Source of the DNA: Pisaster brevispinus
Lineage: Eukaryota > Echinodermata > Asteroidea > Forcipulatida > Asteriidae
Assembly: GCA_023634235.1 (NCBI GenBank)
Contig: JAMKCF010000016.1
Span: forward strand, 3,334,001 to 3,398,000
Length of the DNA stretch: 64,000 nucleotides
Direction of reading: 5' to 3'
The number at the start of each line of letters is the position of its first letter. The first letter of the stretch is position 1. The position numbers and the translations under genes were made by a program. The notes beneath the pieces were generated by a model, which ran no database searches, had not been told where the DNA came from, and was given only the letters and a program-made list of their open reading frames with translations. This document shows, piece after piece, positions 48,956-59,343 of the stretch.

Positions 48956-49881
48956 TATATTCCTCTTTTACACGGCTTCATGTGTTAACAATCGTGGCTG
49001 TTACCGAAGACTTTCAATGATGACACTTTCGTTAGCGAAGCTTTGCTCATCTGTGATCAAACTTTGACACAACGTAACGCGCCAGTTACCTCGTGTGTAA
49101 TAGAACTGCCTGGATTTCATACCGTTGTACACAACAACAGATCCCCTGGCATTGTTGTTTCTCAGTCCATTTAGGTGTAGGCCAGTCAGCACAGCAGAGT
49201 GTCTCAACCTACAATAACGATCTACTCATGGAAGGTCACTTACTCAATAACGATCTACTCATGGAAGGTCACTTGAAAAGTGACCCCTCTTTCAGAAAAA
49301 TAGCGCCATTTTCTCTGCAATCAGTCAAAATGCGACAGGGTACACGATGCGCGTTTACGTCTGCATCGTATGGAAATGAAGGTCGTCATAGGTTCACGCT
49401 CTACCGATTATCACTTATACATAAAATGCATCGCTAGAAACGGACAATTCGTGTATCCCCCCCCCCACAGCCCTACAGCCCCGAAAACAAGCAATAAAAA
49501 GAGGGAAAGTAGACTTGGTGTCTGAACCACTTTTGGTCTAGGTCAAATGTAGTCAATCGTCACACTGGCAATGCCATATTAAAGGCAGGTGTACTTTTCG
49601 CAGTTACTCCACAAGTTATTGACCACACTTGGTAAAGAGCACTGGAGAGCTTTTGAAACTACATTGTTAGAAACGAGCCCCGGTGAAATCATGTAATTTT
49701 AGAGAAAGATGTAATTTTTCTTTCCAAAATTGGAGTGAGAAAGGCTGCAGGCATGAAGCTCTTCTCAGGCATCTGGAAAGCACACAATAACCATTTGAGC
49801 CCAAATTTACACTGACGTGTTATTTTATGCATTATGGGATACACCAAGTGAGGATACTGGTCTTTGACAATTGGCAATAGT

Positions 49882-50868
49882 GTAGAGGTTAGGGGGAGCT
49901 AGATGCTGCCTTCGCCCTGGTCCACTTATTGTTTTAAAAAAGGGATGCGCAGAACATATCTTTAACCTCAATAGTCAATGTGTTTAACTGTTTATTCCTC
50001 TTCAACTTGAGACAATGTAGGAATAATACACAGCATAATCGGGTATAAAATAAAACCCCAAGCACCAGCCAGATACTAAAGATAAATGACAGAAGGATAC
50101 ATATCATAAACAATCTGGAGGTACAGAGATATAAAAACATGTAAAAACATATTATGCTACGCGAGTACATGTACATACAAGTTGTGCCCAGTGTAATGGC
50201 GTGTTTCCATGCAACACACATCCCATACACAATATGGCGAGTGTACAAAACAGGCTACACACTGTATAATATCTTACGTTGTGAACTTCACATGTCTTTG
50301 CCCAGCATACAACTTATTTCTTCCCGCAATAATTTCACATAAAGAACTTACTACTACAAATATCAAAATGAGACTTACCACAAATCTCAATGTTGTTTAG
50401 GCAATATTATGTTAATGTTGTTGCCTGTCACTTAGTCACAAATAAACAGCAAATAATGGCAACAAATGTTGAGCAGAAGTACAAGAAAATCACCCGTCTT
50501 CACATCGCAAAGCAAGAGGCTACCTCGGCTCTCTGCCAAAAGCTACTTAACTTGTACGTGAACACTACGCACTGAGAAAACCTCAAAAAGCCAACTAATA
50601 ATCAACCAAACTGCTTTCTATCGTCACCAAAGCCTAATGGAGTTTCAAATGGTACCCAAAAATGCGCAAATTCTTGTGAATTCCATAACAAAACAATTTA
50701 AATGAAAATATGATATGAACTATTTTGTATTGCGGAGGGAGACATCCTGTGAAGTGATTCAGCACTGAACCCGCGTAAGGGGACGCTGTACATACAATGG
50801 TACATTTTGGAAACGTTGTATTAAGGGGACACTGTATGTAAATACTTTAAGGGCCGTTTCCCCACAAG
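49882..50868. mobile_element. 987-bp insertion flanked by AGT, unclassified
   Basis: Copy A reads CAATAGTATACC (near 42285) uninterrupted; copy B reads CAATAGT, 987 bp, then AGTATACC. AGT is duplicated (49879-49881, 50869-50871). The ends (GTAGAGGTTAGG / CCCCACAAG) are not inverted repeats. Near the right end AAGGGGAC(G/A)CTGTA occurs twice. No coding capacity recognised. Confidence 0.7.
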
Positions 50869-51418
50869 AGTATACCTTGCCTTGAAATAATGGCATGCCT
50901 TTTAACCCTTAATTGCGTTTACCCCCGCCCCTGACTATACGCAACTGCTTGATAAGTCCAATTGTTCATACCACACCATCTAAGGTTAATTTAAAAATAT
51001 TTTCTTTGCATTTCCCAACAAATTTTACATCCAGGTGACCTCTTTACATGCCCAGCTAGTGTCTAGAATTATTTGAGTCCTTTAGTTACCCAGTAATTGA
51101 TTTCCCCCCTAATTAGCTAAAATCTAATTATCTAAGAAATGCCCCCGACTTTACCCCTACGAGCGAAAGGGCCAACATTTACTACCACACCATCCAATTA
51201 TATATTTCTCAAAATATGTGCATTTCACAACATTTTCTTTTACATCTAAGTGACTTCTTTACACACCCAGCTAATGTCTAGGATTGTTTGAAACCTTTAG
51301 CTACTCAGTAATTGATATGTTTATCTAATTATCTAAGTAGTGTCCCCCAATGAGCCAATATTTACTACCAGACCATTCAATATATATTTTGAAAAGTTTC
51401 TGTAAAAAAATATACTAC

Positions 51419-52112
51419 TGTAGCGGTTTCGTCTCTGTCTGCGACCCGGTCGGTCTCAGCCAACGTCAGCGAGCGGTCTGGCTTGGAAGGCTGGAGATGT
51501 CGATCCGTTTTGGCGGCAGTCTACCGCCAGGCCCGCAGTGCACCACACTAATCAATCCCCCCAGTATTGTAAACACACACACACCCAAATGGCGGGAAAG
51601 AGTACAGCAAATGACGGGGACGGACACAGTTCAATTGAGAGTGACTTTGACTTGTTTAATTACTCATTCCTCAAATCTCTCCTCGCCTACGTCACAAAAT
51701 CTACTTCAAAAAGTTATGCGGCTGATCTTTAATTACACTCACTTTCTCTCATTAATTAAATGATTTCAAAGAGATGAACATAATACAGATTATGGTAAGT
51801 GATTGTGTAGGTCTGGATGTAATTACATTGACTCACACTAAAGTATGAGGCTCCTTCCCTGTAATTAGCGTTAACGCAACACTCACGTCAATTATTGTTT
51901 CACCAGTGCTGCTCTGACGGTCGCAACGCGGGAAAAGAGAGCGATCCACGCCCGCTCCGTCCTTTTATCTAACTTTGCTGTAGGCTGGTAACCCTCCGAC
52001 AACTGTAACTTAGACCGTTACGCGACAGCTAGGAACTAGCCAGGGTTACGTTGCCAAGCGACCTGTAAAACTTCTAACGTATCGCCACCAATCGATACTG
52101 CATTGCGTTACA
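51419..52112 (-). repeat. 3' LTR of the gypsy element (694 bp)
   Basis: Begins TGTAGCGG and ends GCGTTACA on the plus strand (TG...CA ends). Same length as the 59344-60037 copy, and identical as far as I can read it. Confidence 0.95.
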
Positions 52113-52130
52113 TTGGCGCCTTCTAAGTTT
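52113..52130 (-). other. Position of the polypurine tract (weak)
   Basis: Immediately inside the 3' LTR the minus strand reads AAACTTAGAAGGCGCCAA, only modestly purine-rich. A classical polypurine tract is not evident; the role is assigned by position only. Confidence 0.35.
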
Positions 52131-52424
52131 CGGTCAGTCTCTGACCTCCAAAACTGATACAAAAAATACAAGCAATGCACTCTACTCAATACAACAATAA
52201 AAACTCAAACTTTGTCAGAAATACAAAAATCTGTCTTTAACAATGGAAATGTAACTCTTAACTTTTCGTAATAAACTTAACGAATCGAATGTTAAACTCT
52301 TGAAAAGAACCCAAGGCTCTAAAGGTGATAACAGTTAACAAGATCCAACTGTAGGCTATCGACGTTTCTCAGGTGATTCTTTCACTCCTCGTACAACACG
52401 TCGCCTAAACTTCATAACTTGCCT

Positions 52425-53651
52425 CTAGTGAATTCCCGCCACGAAACTGGTTTCGAAAACTCTCTCGGTGTGGTCTTTAGTGATCAACAATCCGTCCTGG
52501 AAAACGCTGCGTGTCACCGTCTCCGTAATCTTCTTCACGGAAGCGATCTTCTCCAGCTCCACATTGGTGATTCCAGGTCCGATACTCACAATGCCGCCTT
52601 CCTCCCGCACCATTCTGCAGATTCTAGTAGTTTGCAACTCTAGTTCATCATCAGTAGTGGTCAACGGGGCCTTTAGGAAAACAACGTCATAATGACGTGC
52701 ACGATGCTCATGGACTGTCTGCGTCACACCATTAAACACAGTCGTTGTGCCCTCCTCTGTGACTCTCGCTGGACTCCCGGCCAGTAAGTGATGGATACGG
52801 AGCTCCAATGGCGGCTTTTTCTCCTTCCCTCCTAGGGTAGGCTTGTCTGATACCGTCACCTGTGGCTCTGCTCCTTCCCGCTGGCTTGGGGGGCTCGTCA
52901 CACTCGATGGTTGCTCTTTAGTTTCCGGAGCAGGCTCCTCATCTGCTTCCCACTGAGTCATTGGCATAGGTGACAGAGCAATTTCTGCAACTTCCTCAAG
53001 TGGTGCCTCATCCTGCTGTTCAGGAGTATTCTCGTCTGCGTCGCTTCCCTTCTTCTCTCCAGGCTTGTCTACTGCCTCTAACTTTTTGGTTGGAAGCAAT
53101 GGCTTTGAACTTGTGTGCGTAACTACTGAAGGCACATTTTCCTCATCACTAGGCGCTTTGGACAGGGTGCACGGAATGTAAGGCCGCTTCTCTTTTTTAG
53201 CCCCTTTCCCCTCATCACCTGCACGTTTCCGCTTCCTTTCTGGGGATGATGTACTGGTCGCCTTCACAACTTTCTTGTCACGGCCCTTAGGCGTCTGCTC
53301 GCGCTTATTCTCGCCTTCACGGCTGCACCTACTACTGGGCGTCTTTGTGTGCCTCCTTTCGCCTCTATCCGAGCTGGTGCTTTCCCTCTCCCGGGACTCA
53401 AGGGTTTTCGCCTCTATCTGGTCGACCTCGTCCACCTTCTCAGGGTGGCAGTCACGGTAGTGGGCCCGTAGGTTGTCGCGCCTGCCGTTCTTGTGTGAAC
53501 ATATCCCACACAAATACTGCACTTTGGTTCCGTGCTCGTTGGACAGATGCCTCTCCAGACTTCTCTTATGCATTGACATCTTGCATTTTGGGCATTCTGT
53601 CTTTTCTCCCCGCTGGTCACGCAGTGTCTCCTCCTCGTGATTTCTCCCCAT
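52425..53651 (-). CDS. Third ORF of gypsy element: C2H2 zinc-finger basic protein
   Basis: 408 codons lying between pol and the 3' LTR, the place an envelope gene takes in errantiviruses. It has no signal peptide, membrane segment or furin-like site. Two adjacent C2H2 fingers occupy residues 20-40 (C-x2-C-x11-H-x4-H) and 48-69 (C-x2-C-x12-H-x4-H). A Lys/Arg/Ser-rich stretch (70-165) with nuclear-localisation-like clusters (KRKRAGDEGKGAKKEKR) follows, then an acidic Pro/Glu-rich linker (165-280) and a C-terminal 120 residues with regular heptad-like hydrophobics. Separated from the pol stop by 131 nt, so it would need a subgenomic or spliced mRNA. Likely a nuclear nucleic-acid-binding accessory protein; no family recognised. 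Confidence 0.8.
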   Translation of the reverse strand: MGRNHEEETLRDQRGEKTECPKCKMSMHKRSLERHLSNEHGTKVQYLCGICSHKNGRRDNLRAHYRDCHPEKVDEVDQIEAKTLESRERESTSSDRGERRHTKTPSSRCSREGENKREQTPKGRDKKVVKATSTSSPERKRKRAGDEGKGAKKEKRPYIPCTLSKAPSDEENVPSVVTHTSSKPLLPTKKLEAVDKPGEKKGSDADENTPEQQDEAPLEEVAEIALSPMPMTQWEADEEPAPETKEQPSSVTSPPSQREGAEPQVTVSDKPTLGGKEKKPPLELRIHHLLAGSPARVTEEGTTTVFNGVTQTVHEHRARHYDVVFLKAPLTTTDDELELQTTRICRMVREEGGIVSIGPGITNVELEKIASVKKITETVTRSVFQDGLLITKDHTERVFETSFVAGIH

Positions 53652-53782
53652 AACTATTCACCTGATGCTTGTAATGCCTGCAACGACACACAATGAAGAA
53701 CTGGTTAATGTTGTGCTTCATACTGCTTAAACTGCTACACTCTGTCTACATCTACATTTATTCTATTTACACTCTTTCCCAA

Positions 53783-56700
53783 CTACAAATATCTATTGGG
53801 CCTTTTACGCTCCCGTGGTGGGTTTCGCCTAGCGTGTGGTACCACGGGCCTATAGCTTGACTGCTTGTAGTGTGTCCCTTCAGGCTCTGCCACTACTTTC
53901 GCCTGTGCCTCCTCGCAACTCACTGTAGGCCTACTATCTATCCTCGGCGTTCGGGTTGGCTCAGATGGACGCACTGGCGTATTCAGAGAGGTTTCCCCAG
54001 TTGTCAAAGAAATGGGAAATTCAAAATCATTCTCGTCTGGAGCTAAACTCATTGGACTCTGTGATGCCTCTTCTTGCACACTTTGAATATGAATGTCATG
54101 CTCACTATTCACGAGACTTTCCTCCAAACCGGGTGGTTCATCGGTGGCACCATCTTCCCATGTTTCAATTGGTTCGCCTTCATAGGGTTTCAATCTGTCA
54201 CAGTGAACTACCTTCTTCTTCCCTCGCTGACTTCTTTGAATTCTATACGTAACGTCTGATAGCTTGTGTGTAATCAGATATGGCCCCTCCCATCTGCATT
54301 GTAGCTTAGGTGAAAGACCCTTCCGTTTTGCAGGATTGTGTAACCATACAAAGTTACCGGGTTGTAGTTTGTCTTGGATTGTTCGGCGGTCGTAGTGCGC
54401 CTTTTGCCTTCTAGCGCTCTGCTTTAGGCATTCTCTTGCCCTACCCTGAGCTGCTCTCATCCGCTGTCGCAATTCACACGCATAATCAGTCTCCACAGCG
54501 CCTATGTCATCTTCATCGTCACCTGACATTTCAGTGGTCAGGTCAATAGGTAGACGTAACTCACGTCCCAGCATTAACATGTTTGGTGACTCGCCGGTCG
54601 ATTCTTGGGGTGTTGCACGGTAGGCGAATGTAGCTAGTGGAAGTTTCTCATCCCAGTCACGCTGTCGCTTGTTGGGTTCAATCATCATTGCAACCATAGT
54701 AATGAGAGTTCGATTGAACCTTTCCACCATACCGTCTGATTTTGGGTTGTATGGGCAGGTTCGTGTTTTCTCTATCCCAAGAATGTCACACATTTCTGCA
54801 AAAACTCTTGATTCAAAGTTCCGCCCTTGATCAGAATGTAGCACCTCTGGCACTCCAAAACGACACACGTACTCGTTCACAAATTTCTTAGCAACTGTCT
54901 CTGCTGTTTGGTCCGGTATGGGGTAGGCCTCCATCCATTTGGTTAGGTAGTCACCTACAACCAAGATGTACTTATTACCGTTAGGTGTCTCTGGCAAAGG
55001 ACCCATTATGTCCAAAGCGACACGCTCCATTGGCGCACCTACGATATGCTGCTGTAGTGGCGCCTTCTTAGTCTTGGCAGGAGACTTCCTCTTTGCGCAC
55101 ACGTTACACTGTCTTATAATTGATCTAATATCGGCTGCCATACCACACCAGTAGAACCTGGCGCGGACCTTTGCCATCGTTTTCTTGACTCCTAAATGCC
55201 CACTGGCCACACCGCCATGCAACTCTTTCACTAGATCGACCCTGAATTTCTTAGGAAGTATGGTGTGCCACTTCACCAAACGGCCGTCGTCTGATTCCCA
55301 TCGCCTTGAAAGAACATTTTCCCTTATCGCCAGTTGGTCCCACAGGCGCCAGTATGTTTTTTCTGCCGACGATCTAGAAGAAATTGTCTTCCAGTCAGGC
55401 CTTTGTGCATCTCTTTCCTTGGTTTCGAACATCCATTTGATTGACACATCTTCCAGTTGGGCCTCCTTTATCTTTTCGCATGTGATCAAAGGCATACTGG
55501 TTACAGCTCTCACGGTTGTCTCACCTACGGTTGGAACTTCAACTACCATTTCGGCTATATTATTCACTACCTCGTGTGGCCGTTCATCGCGCCCACACTG
55601 AGAACACTCTTTGCGTGACAAGCCATCGGCGTTACCATGTGATCGACCAGCCCGGTGCACTATAGTGAAGTTATACTCGCCTATCACCTGCAACCAACGA
55701 GCCATCTGACCCTGGGGTTCTCGGAAATTAACAAGCCAACGCAAGGCTCCATGGTCAGTCCTTACGGTGACTTTATTCCCGTATAAATATTGTCTGAATT
55801 GTTTCAGAAATACCACAACTGCCAACAGCTCTCTGCGCGTGACGCAATAGTTGCGCTCCGCTTTACTTAGTGCTCTGCTAGCGTAGGAAACAACCTTCTC
55901 CTGACCATCCGTCACCTGTGATAGGACCGCACCTATTCCTACACCGCTAGCGTCGGTGTCAAGTATGTAATCCGCCTCGGGGTCGGGGTACTTCAACACA
56001 GGTGACTCTTGTAAGCAATTCTTCAAGTCTTCGAAGGCCTCCGCGCAGTCATCATCCCAGACGAACTCCCGTGCCTTTTCCGTAAGGCGGTGCAAAGGAC
56101 GTGCTTTATCAGCAAAACCTTTTATGAATCGCCGATAATATGACGCTAAGCCTAAGAAACTCTGTACTTCTTTCACTGTGGTAGGCGGTTTCCAATCGCG
56201 TACAGCTCTAATCTTCTCGGGATCGGTGGCGATTCCATCCCCCGACACTATGTGGCCTAAGTACAACACACTCTGCTTAAACAGATGACACTTTTGGGGT
56301 TTCAATTTAAGACCTGCTTCACGAAGACGATGGAAAACTGTTTCAAGGCGAGTCAACTCCTCCTCAACCGTCCTTGCGAAGACAATAACGTCGTCAAGGT
56401 AGACCAGAAGTATCTCCCAGTGCAATCCTGATAGGACCCTCTCCATAAGCCTTTCGAAGGTTGACGGGGCATTGCAAAGCCCGAAGGGCATGACTCGCCA
56501 ACTGTATAGACCTCCGCGGACCACAAATGCAGACTTCTGTTGGGCATCTTTGTCCAGCTCAACCTGCCAATAACCCGATGCTAAATCCAAAGTGGAGAAC
56601 CACTTGGAACCTGCTAAAGTATCCAGCGACTCGTCTATGCGTGGGATCGGGTAGGCGTCTTTAATTGTTACTGCATTCAGGCGACGGTAGTCTACGCAAA

Positions 56701-57748
56701 ACCTCTTTTTCCCATCCTTCTTCTTTACTAGGACAACATTTGATGCCCAGGGGCTATCTGTAGGCTCAATTGTACCGTTACGCAACATGTTGTGCACCTG
56801 AAGCTGAATTTCCTCTTGTTCCTTTGGGGGAAATCTCCTGGGTCTCTCCCTCAAAGGTCGGGCGTCACCGGTATCGATCTGATGTCGCACCCAGTCTGTG
56901 CGTCCAATGTCTGAATCTCCCTTGGAAAATATGTCTTGGTACTTGCTTAGCAATTCGGCTATTCTGTTATGATGCTTTTTGTCTACCCCGTTTTTACTCC
57001 TCTCAAACAAACACTCAAGATGATCGGGAAGTCTTACACGGTCCCCAGGTGCAGGTGTCTCCAGCGCCTTCTCGTCTATGTCACCTTCGCCTACTGGTGT
57101 CAAAAACCCAGCCATGGTCCCTTTCTTCACTACACAGTCTCTCTTTCCAGGGTTGAATACTCTGATGGGCAGCGTACTCTCACTGGCCTTCACCAGTACC
57201 CGCGCAACCACCATGCCCTTGTCCGCTATTTCACTCCTCTCAGCTGGTTCAATAACTGCATATCCACCGTACGCCTTTTCACCTGTCATACACGCCGGCA
57301 ACAACGCCTCATGGCCGGCAGGTACTCTCGTGGTCTCGCTCACGACTATCCTAGCACAGATTCCATATCCTTCCTTGCACATGCACCGGATTCGCTCGCC
57401 GTTCACTTTCAACTCCAATGTCTGGAAATCAAGGGTTCCCTTGGTGGGAAGTAGAAAATCCATGCCCAAGATTCCGTCAATCTTGCCCGTGTTACCAAAC
57501 ACAGCATTCAAAGGAAAGGTAGTCCTACCCACCCGAACTTCAACCCAGGCGCTGCCTAGTGTCTCCATACGACTACCATTAGTAATGAGTTCTGGCCTGC
57601 TCTCCTTTGGTACTTGGAAATAAAGTTCGGATGAAAGCACTGTATCTGTTGCCCCGGTGTCCACCAGTAAATTAGTCTTGACTCCCCTTATCTCTGCTCT
57701 TACAAACAACCCAGTGCGTGCTATATCAATTGGAATTGGCGTTAGCAC
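53783..57748 (-). CDS. pol: Gypsy pol polyprotein (PR-RT-RNaseH-IN)
   Basis: 1321 codons counted from a GTG at 57748; no ATG begins it, and the frame is open back to a TAG at 57856-57854, overlapping gag by about 79 nt in the -1 frame. So it is probably made as a Gag-Pol fusion. Aspartic protease DTGA at residues 30-33 with ILGMDFLL downstream; reverse transcriptase with LDLASGYWQVEL, MPFGLCNAPSTF and YLDD at 450-453; RNase H DTDASG near 597; integrase zinc region (LHGG...GHLG, H851, then CNVC) and catalytic triad D913, D973, E1009 (D-x59-D-x35-E); GPY/F module WEGPYLITHKLSDVTYRIQ near the C terminus. All catalytic residues are present and no stop interrupts. Replication enzymes of the retrotransposon. 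Confidence 0.95.
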   Translation of the reverse strand: MLTPIPIDIARTGLFVRAEIRGVKTNLLVDTGATDTVLSSELYFQVPKESRPELITNGSRMETLGSAWVEVRVGRTTFPLNAVFGNTGKIDGILGMDFLLPTKGTLDFQTLELKVNGERIRCMCKEGYGICARIVVSETTRVPAGHEALLPACMTGEKAYGGYAVIEPAERSEIADKGMVVARVLVKASESTLPIRVFNPGKRDCVVKKGTMAGFLTPVGEGDIDEKALETPAPGDRVRLPDHLECLFERSKNGVDKKHHNRIAELLSKYQDIFSKGDSDIGRTDWVRHQIDTGDARPLRERPRRFPPKEQEEIQLQVHNMLRNGTIEPTDSPWASNVVLVKKKDGKKRFCVDYRRLNAVTIKDAYPIPRIDESLDTLAGSKWFSTLDLASGYWQVELDKDAQQKSAFVVRGGLYSWRVMPFGLCNAPSTFERLMERVLSGLHWEILLVYLDDVIVFARTVEEELTRLETVFHRLREAGLKLKPQKCHLFKQSVLYLGHIVSGDGIATDPEKIRAVRDWKPPTTVKEVQSFLGLASYYRRFIKGFADKARPLHRLTEKAREFVWDDDCAEAFEDLKNCLQESPVLKYPDPEADYILDTDASGVGIGAVLSQVTDGQEKVVSYASRALSKAERNYCVTRRELLAVVVFLKQFRQYLYGNKVTVRTDHGALRWLVNFREPQGQMARWLQVIGEYNFTIVHRAGRSHGNADGLSRKECSQCGRDERPHEVVNNIAEMVVEVPTVGETTVRAVTSMPLITCEKIKEAQLEDVSIKWMFETKERDAQRPDWKTISSRSSAEKTYWRLWDQLAIRENVLSRRWESDDGRLVKWHTILPKKFRVDLVKELHGGVASGHLGVKKTMAKVRARFYWCGMAADIRSIIRQCNVCAKRKSPAKTKKAPLQQHIVGAPMERVALDIMGPLPETPNGNKYILVVGDYLTKWMEAYPIPDQTAETVAKKFVNEYVCRFGVPEVLHSDQGRNFESRVFAEMCDILGIEKTRTCPYNPKSDGMVERFNRTLITMVAMMIEPNKRQRDWDEKLPLATFAYRATPQESTGESPNMLMLGRELRLPIDLTTEMSGDDEDDIGAVETDYACELRQRMRAAQGRARECLKQSARRQKAHYDRRTIQDKLQPGNFVWLHNPAKRKGLSPKLQCRWEGPYLITHKLSDVTYRIQRSQRGKKKVVHCDRLKPYEGEPIETWEDGATDEPPGLEESLVNSEHDIHIQSVQEEASQSPMSLAPDENDFEFPISLTTGETSLNTPVRPSEPTRTPRIDSRPTVSCEEAQAKVVAEPEGTHYKQSSYRPVVPHARRNPPRERKRPNRYL

Positions 57749-57774
57749 ATCACCCTTCTTCTGCTCTGCTGCGT

Positions 57775-59223
57775 CTACCGGCCCTGTGTTCCATCCAGCT
57801 TTCCCGCGGGCCTTTGAGTCAGCTGGTCGTCGTTTCCCGAATTCGTTTCTTTTCTAAAGGGAAGTTGCGGGCAGTTACGAGCAAAATGTCCCTTCTCTTT
57901 ACACCTATAGCAACTTTCATTGGGGGTCGCCTTCCACCTTCGATAGATGCCACCCGTGGTCTGGCCGTTTGCTGTGGTTCTAGGTGTAATGGTTTGTGTA
58001 ATTTTCTCCATCCACGCCTTCACCTCACGCTGGTTCTCCAAAAATGACTCTTTCAACTGACGTTGCTCTTCCATCACTTCTGTCAAAGGGTATGATCCTT
58101 CACTTTCCACCGTTCTCGCAAGCTTGGAACGTCGACCGCCTCTGTGTTCCTCTATTTTATTGAACCCCTCGGTGTTAAGCGCCGCTCTCACTGCCTCGTC
58201 GAGTGATGTAGGTCTTGCACGGAAAATTCCTTCTCGAATAGCCTGCTCCTCGACTGCATCAGAGAAGTGACCACGAGCTAGGCGATCCCTTCCTTCTTCA
58301 GTTAATTCTGGATAGGCGAGCGCAGTCAGCTCCCGTACGGATTGTCCAAGTTCCTGTAATGATTCCCTCGGCCCTTGTCGCCTATGACGCAATTCCATTA
58401 GGTGGTTCTCGGCGAGTTGCCCTGGCCCAAACCTTTTCTCCAAAAGGCTCACCAACTCTTGGTAGGTGACGTGACTTCCACCTCTTGTCAAATTTCCTAG
58501 CACCTTTACTGCAGACCCTTGCAGACTTGCTGCAAGAAAAACTTTGGCCTGATTGTCTGTCCAGTTATTTGCCAATCTGCAGGCCTCAAAGTGTTGCTTG
58601 TAGTCTCGCCATGGGGTTTTTCCGCTGAACCTGTCGGGCACAATATTCGGCCGTCTTGTCACTCCCAATTCTACATTTTTCTTTGCTGGCTCAGTCACTT
58701 TTCTAACCTTTTCCCTTGCCTGTAGACACGGATCGCTTTCACCTGCCGTTAACCCTCCCGCAGAATGTAATGAAGCTCCTGGACGCGTGCTTCTCTTTCG
58801 GCATGCAGTAGAACTGCCTTGTTGCTCCAAGGCCGGCAACCCATCTTCCACGAGGCAATCCATGAACTTTCTTTCTGAAGACATCGTCCATACCGCCTGT
58901 GAAGAGATTGGAGTCGGTGGAGGCGCTGGTGTGGAACGCAACCTGGTGCGTGGCCGTGGTGTAGGCGCTAAACGTAAACTAGACGCAGGCGTAGACATTC
59001 CCATGGTAGTACTAGTCTCTTCTGCGTTACTATATTGGTTAATCATTGACGCATTACTTGACTGGAAACCCGAATCCCTTTTCAACGTCTGCTGCATTTG
59101 CAATTTCAGCTCACGCATTTCTGCCTTGATCTTCTCTATTTCATCTCTACCCCCACTTAAATCATCTGCGCTACTCTGCAGGACTTCCGACAATTCGTCC
59201 TCGTCAAAGTCAATTAAACTCAT
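57775..59223 (-). CDS. gag: Gypsy gag protein with CCHC zinc knuckle
   Basis: 482 codons from ATG at 59223. The N-terminal 60 residues are acidic and coiled-coil-like (KIKAEMRELKLQMQQTL). Central region 195-350 carries capsid-type features: FSGKTPWRDYKQHFEACRLA, an LLEKRFGP block and an ESLQELGQSVRELTALAYP block. One nucleocapsid knuckle CYRCKEKGHFARNC at 438-451 (C-x2-C-x4-H-x4-C). Ends 27 nt upstream of the pol GTG in the alternate frame. It forms the virus-like particle and binds RNA. Confidence 0.93.
   Translation of the reverse strand: MSLIDFDEDELSEVLQSSADDLSGGRDEIEKIKAEMRELKLQMQQTLKRDSGFQSSNASMINQYSNAEETSTTMGMSTPASSLRLAPTPRPRTRLRSTPAPPPTPISSQAVWTMSSERKFMDCLVEDGLPALEQQGSSTACRKRSTRPGASLHSAGGLTAGESDPCLQAREKVRKVTEPAKKNVELGVTRRPNIVPDRFSGKTPWRDYKQHFEACRLANNWTDNQAKVFLAASLQGSAVKVLGNLTRGGSHVTYQELVSLLEKRFGPGQLAENHLMELRHRRQGPRESLQELGQSVRELTALAYPELTEEGRDRLARGHFSDAVEEQAIREGIFRARPTSLDEAVRAALNTEGFNKIEEHRGGRRSKLARTVESEGSYPLTEVMEEQRQLKESFLENQREVKAWMEKITQTITPRTTANGQTTGGIYRRWKATPNESCYRCKEKGHFARNCPQLPFRKETNSGNDDQLTQRPAGKLDGTQGR
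57799..57838 (-). promoter_or_regulatory. Candidate -1 ribosomal frameshift region
   Basis: Within the gag/pol overlap two heptamers fit X-XXY-YYZ in the gag frame: GGGAAAC (57838-57832) and GGGAAAG (57805-57799). Pol is in the -1 frame relative to gag. I did not identify a downstream pseudoknot by eye. Confidence 0.6.
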
Positions 59224-59324
59224 AGCTGTGTCGCCTATATAGGTGATCGTTCTCTGTAATTGGCGCCTTCTAGGCGTAGGTGTTAACTTGTGGAATTACC
59301 TGTGGTGTTATACTACGGCGCCTA

Positions 59325-59341
59325 TCCCACTTCTGACACCA
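59325..59341 (-). other. Primer binding site, tRNA-Leu type
   Basis: Minus strand TGGTGTCAGAAGTGGGA starts 2 nt inside the 5' LTR. It is complementary to a tRNA 3' end TCCCACTTCTGACACCA, as in eukaryotic tRNA-Leu. Confidence 0.8.
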
Positions 59342-59343
59342 TT

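Noticed and set aside
52425..53651. Envelope glycoprotein of an errantivirus-like element
   Set aside because: No signal peptide, transmembrane segment or cleavage site; zinc fingers and a basic nuclear-type region instead.
56770..57623. Plus-strand frames of 128-181 codons
   Set aside because: Antisense shadows of the gypsy pol gene.
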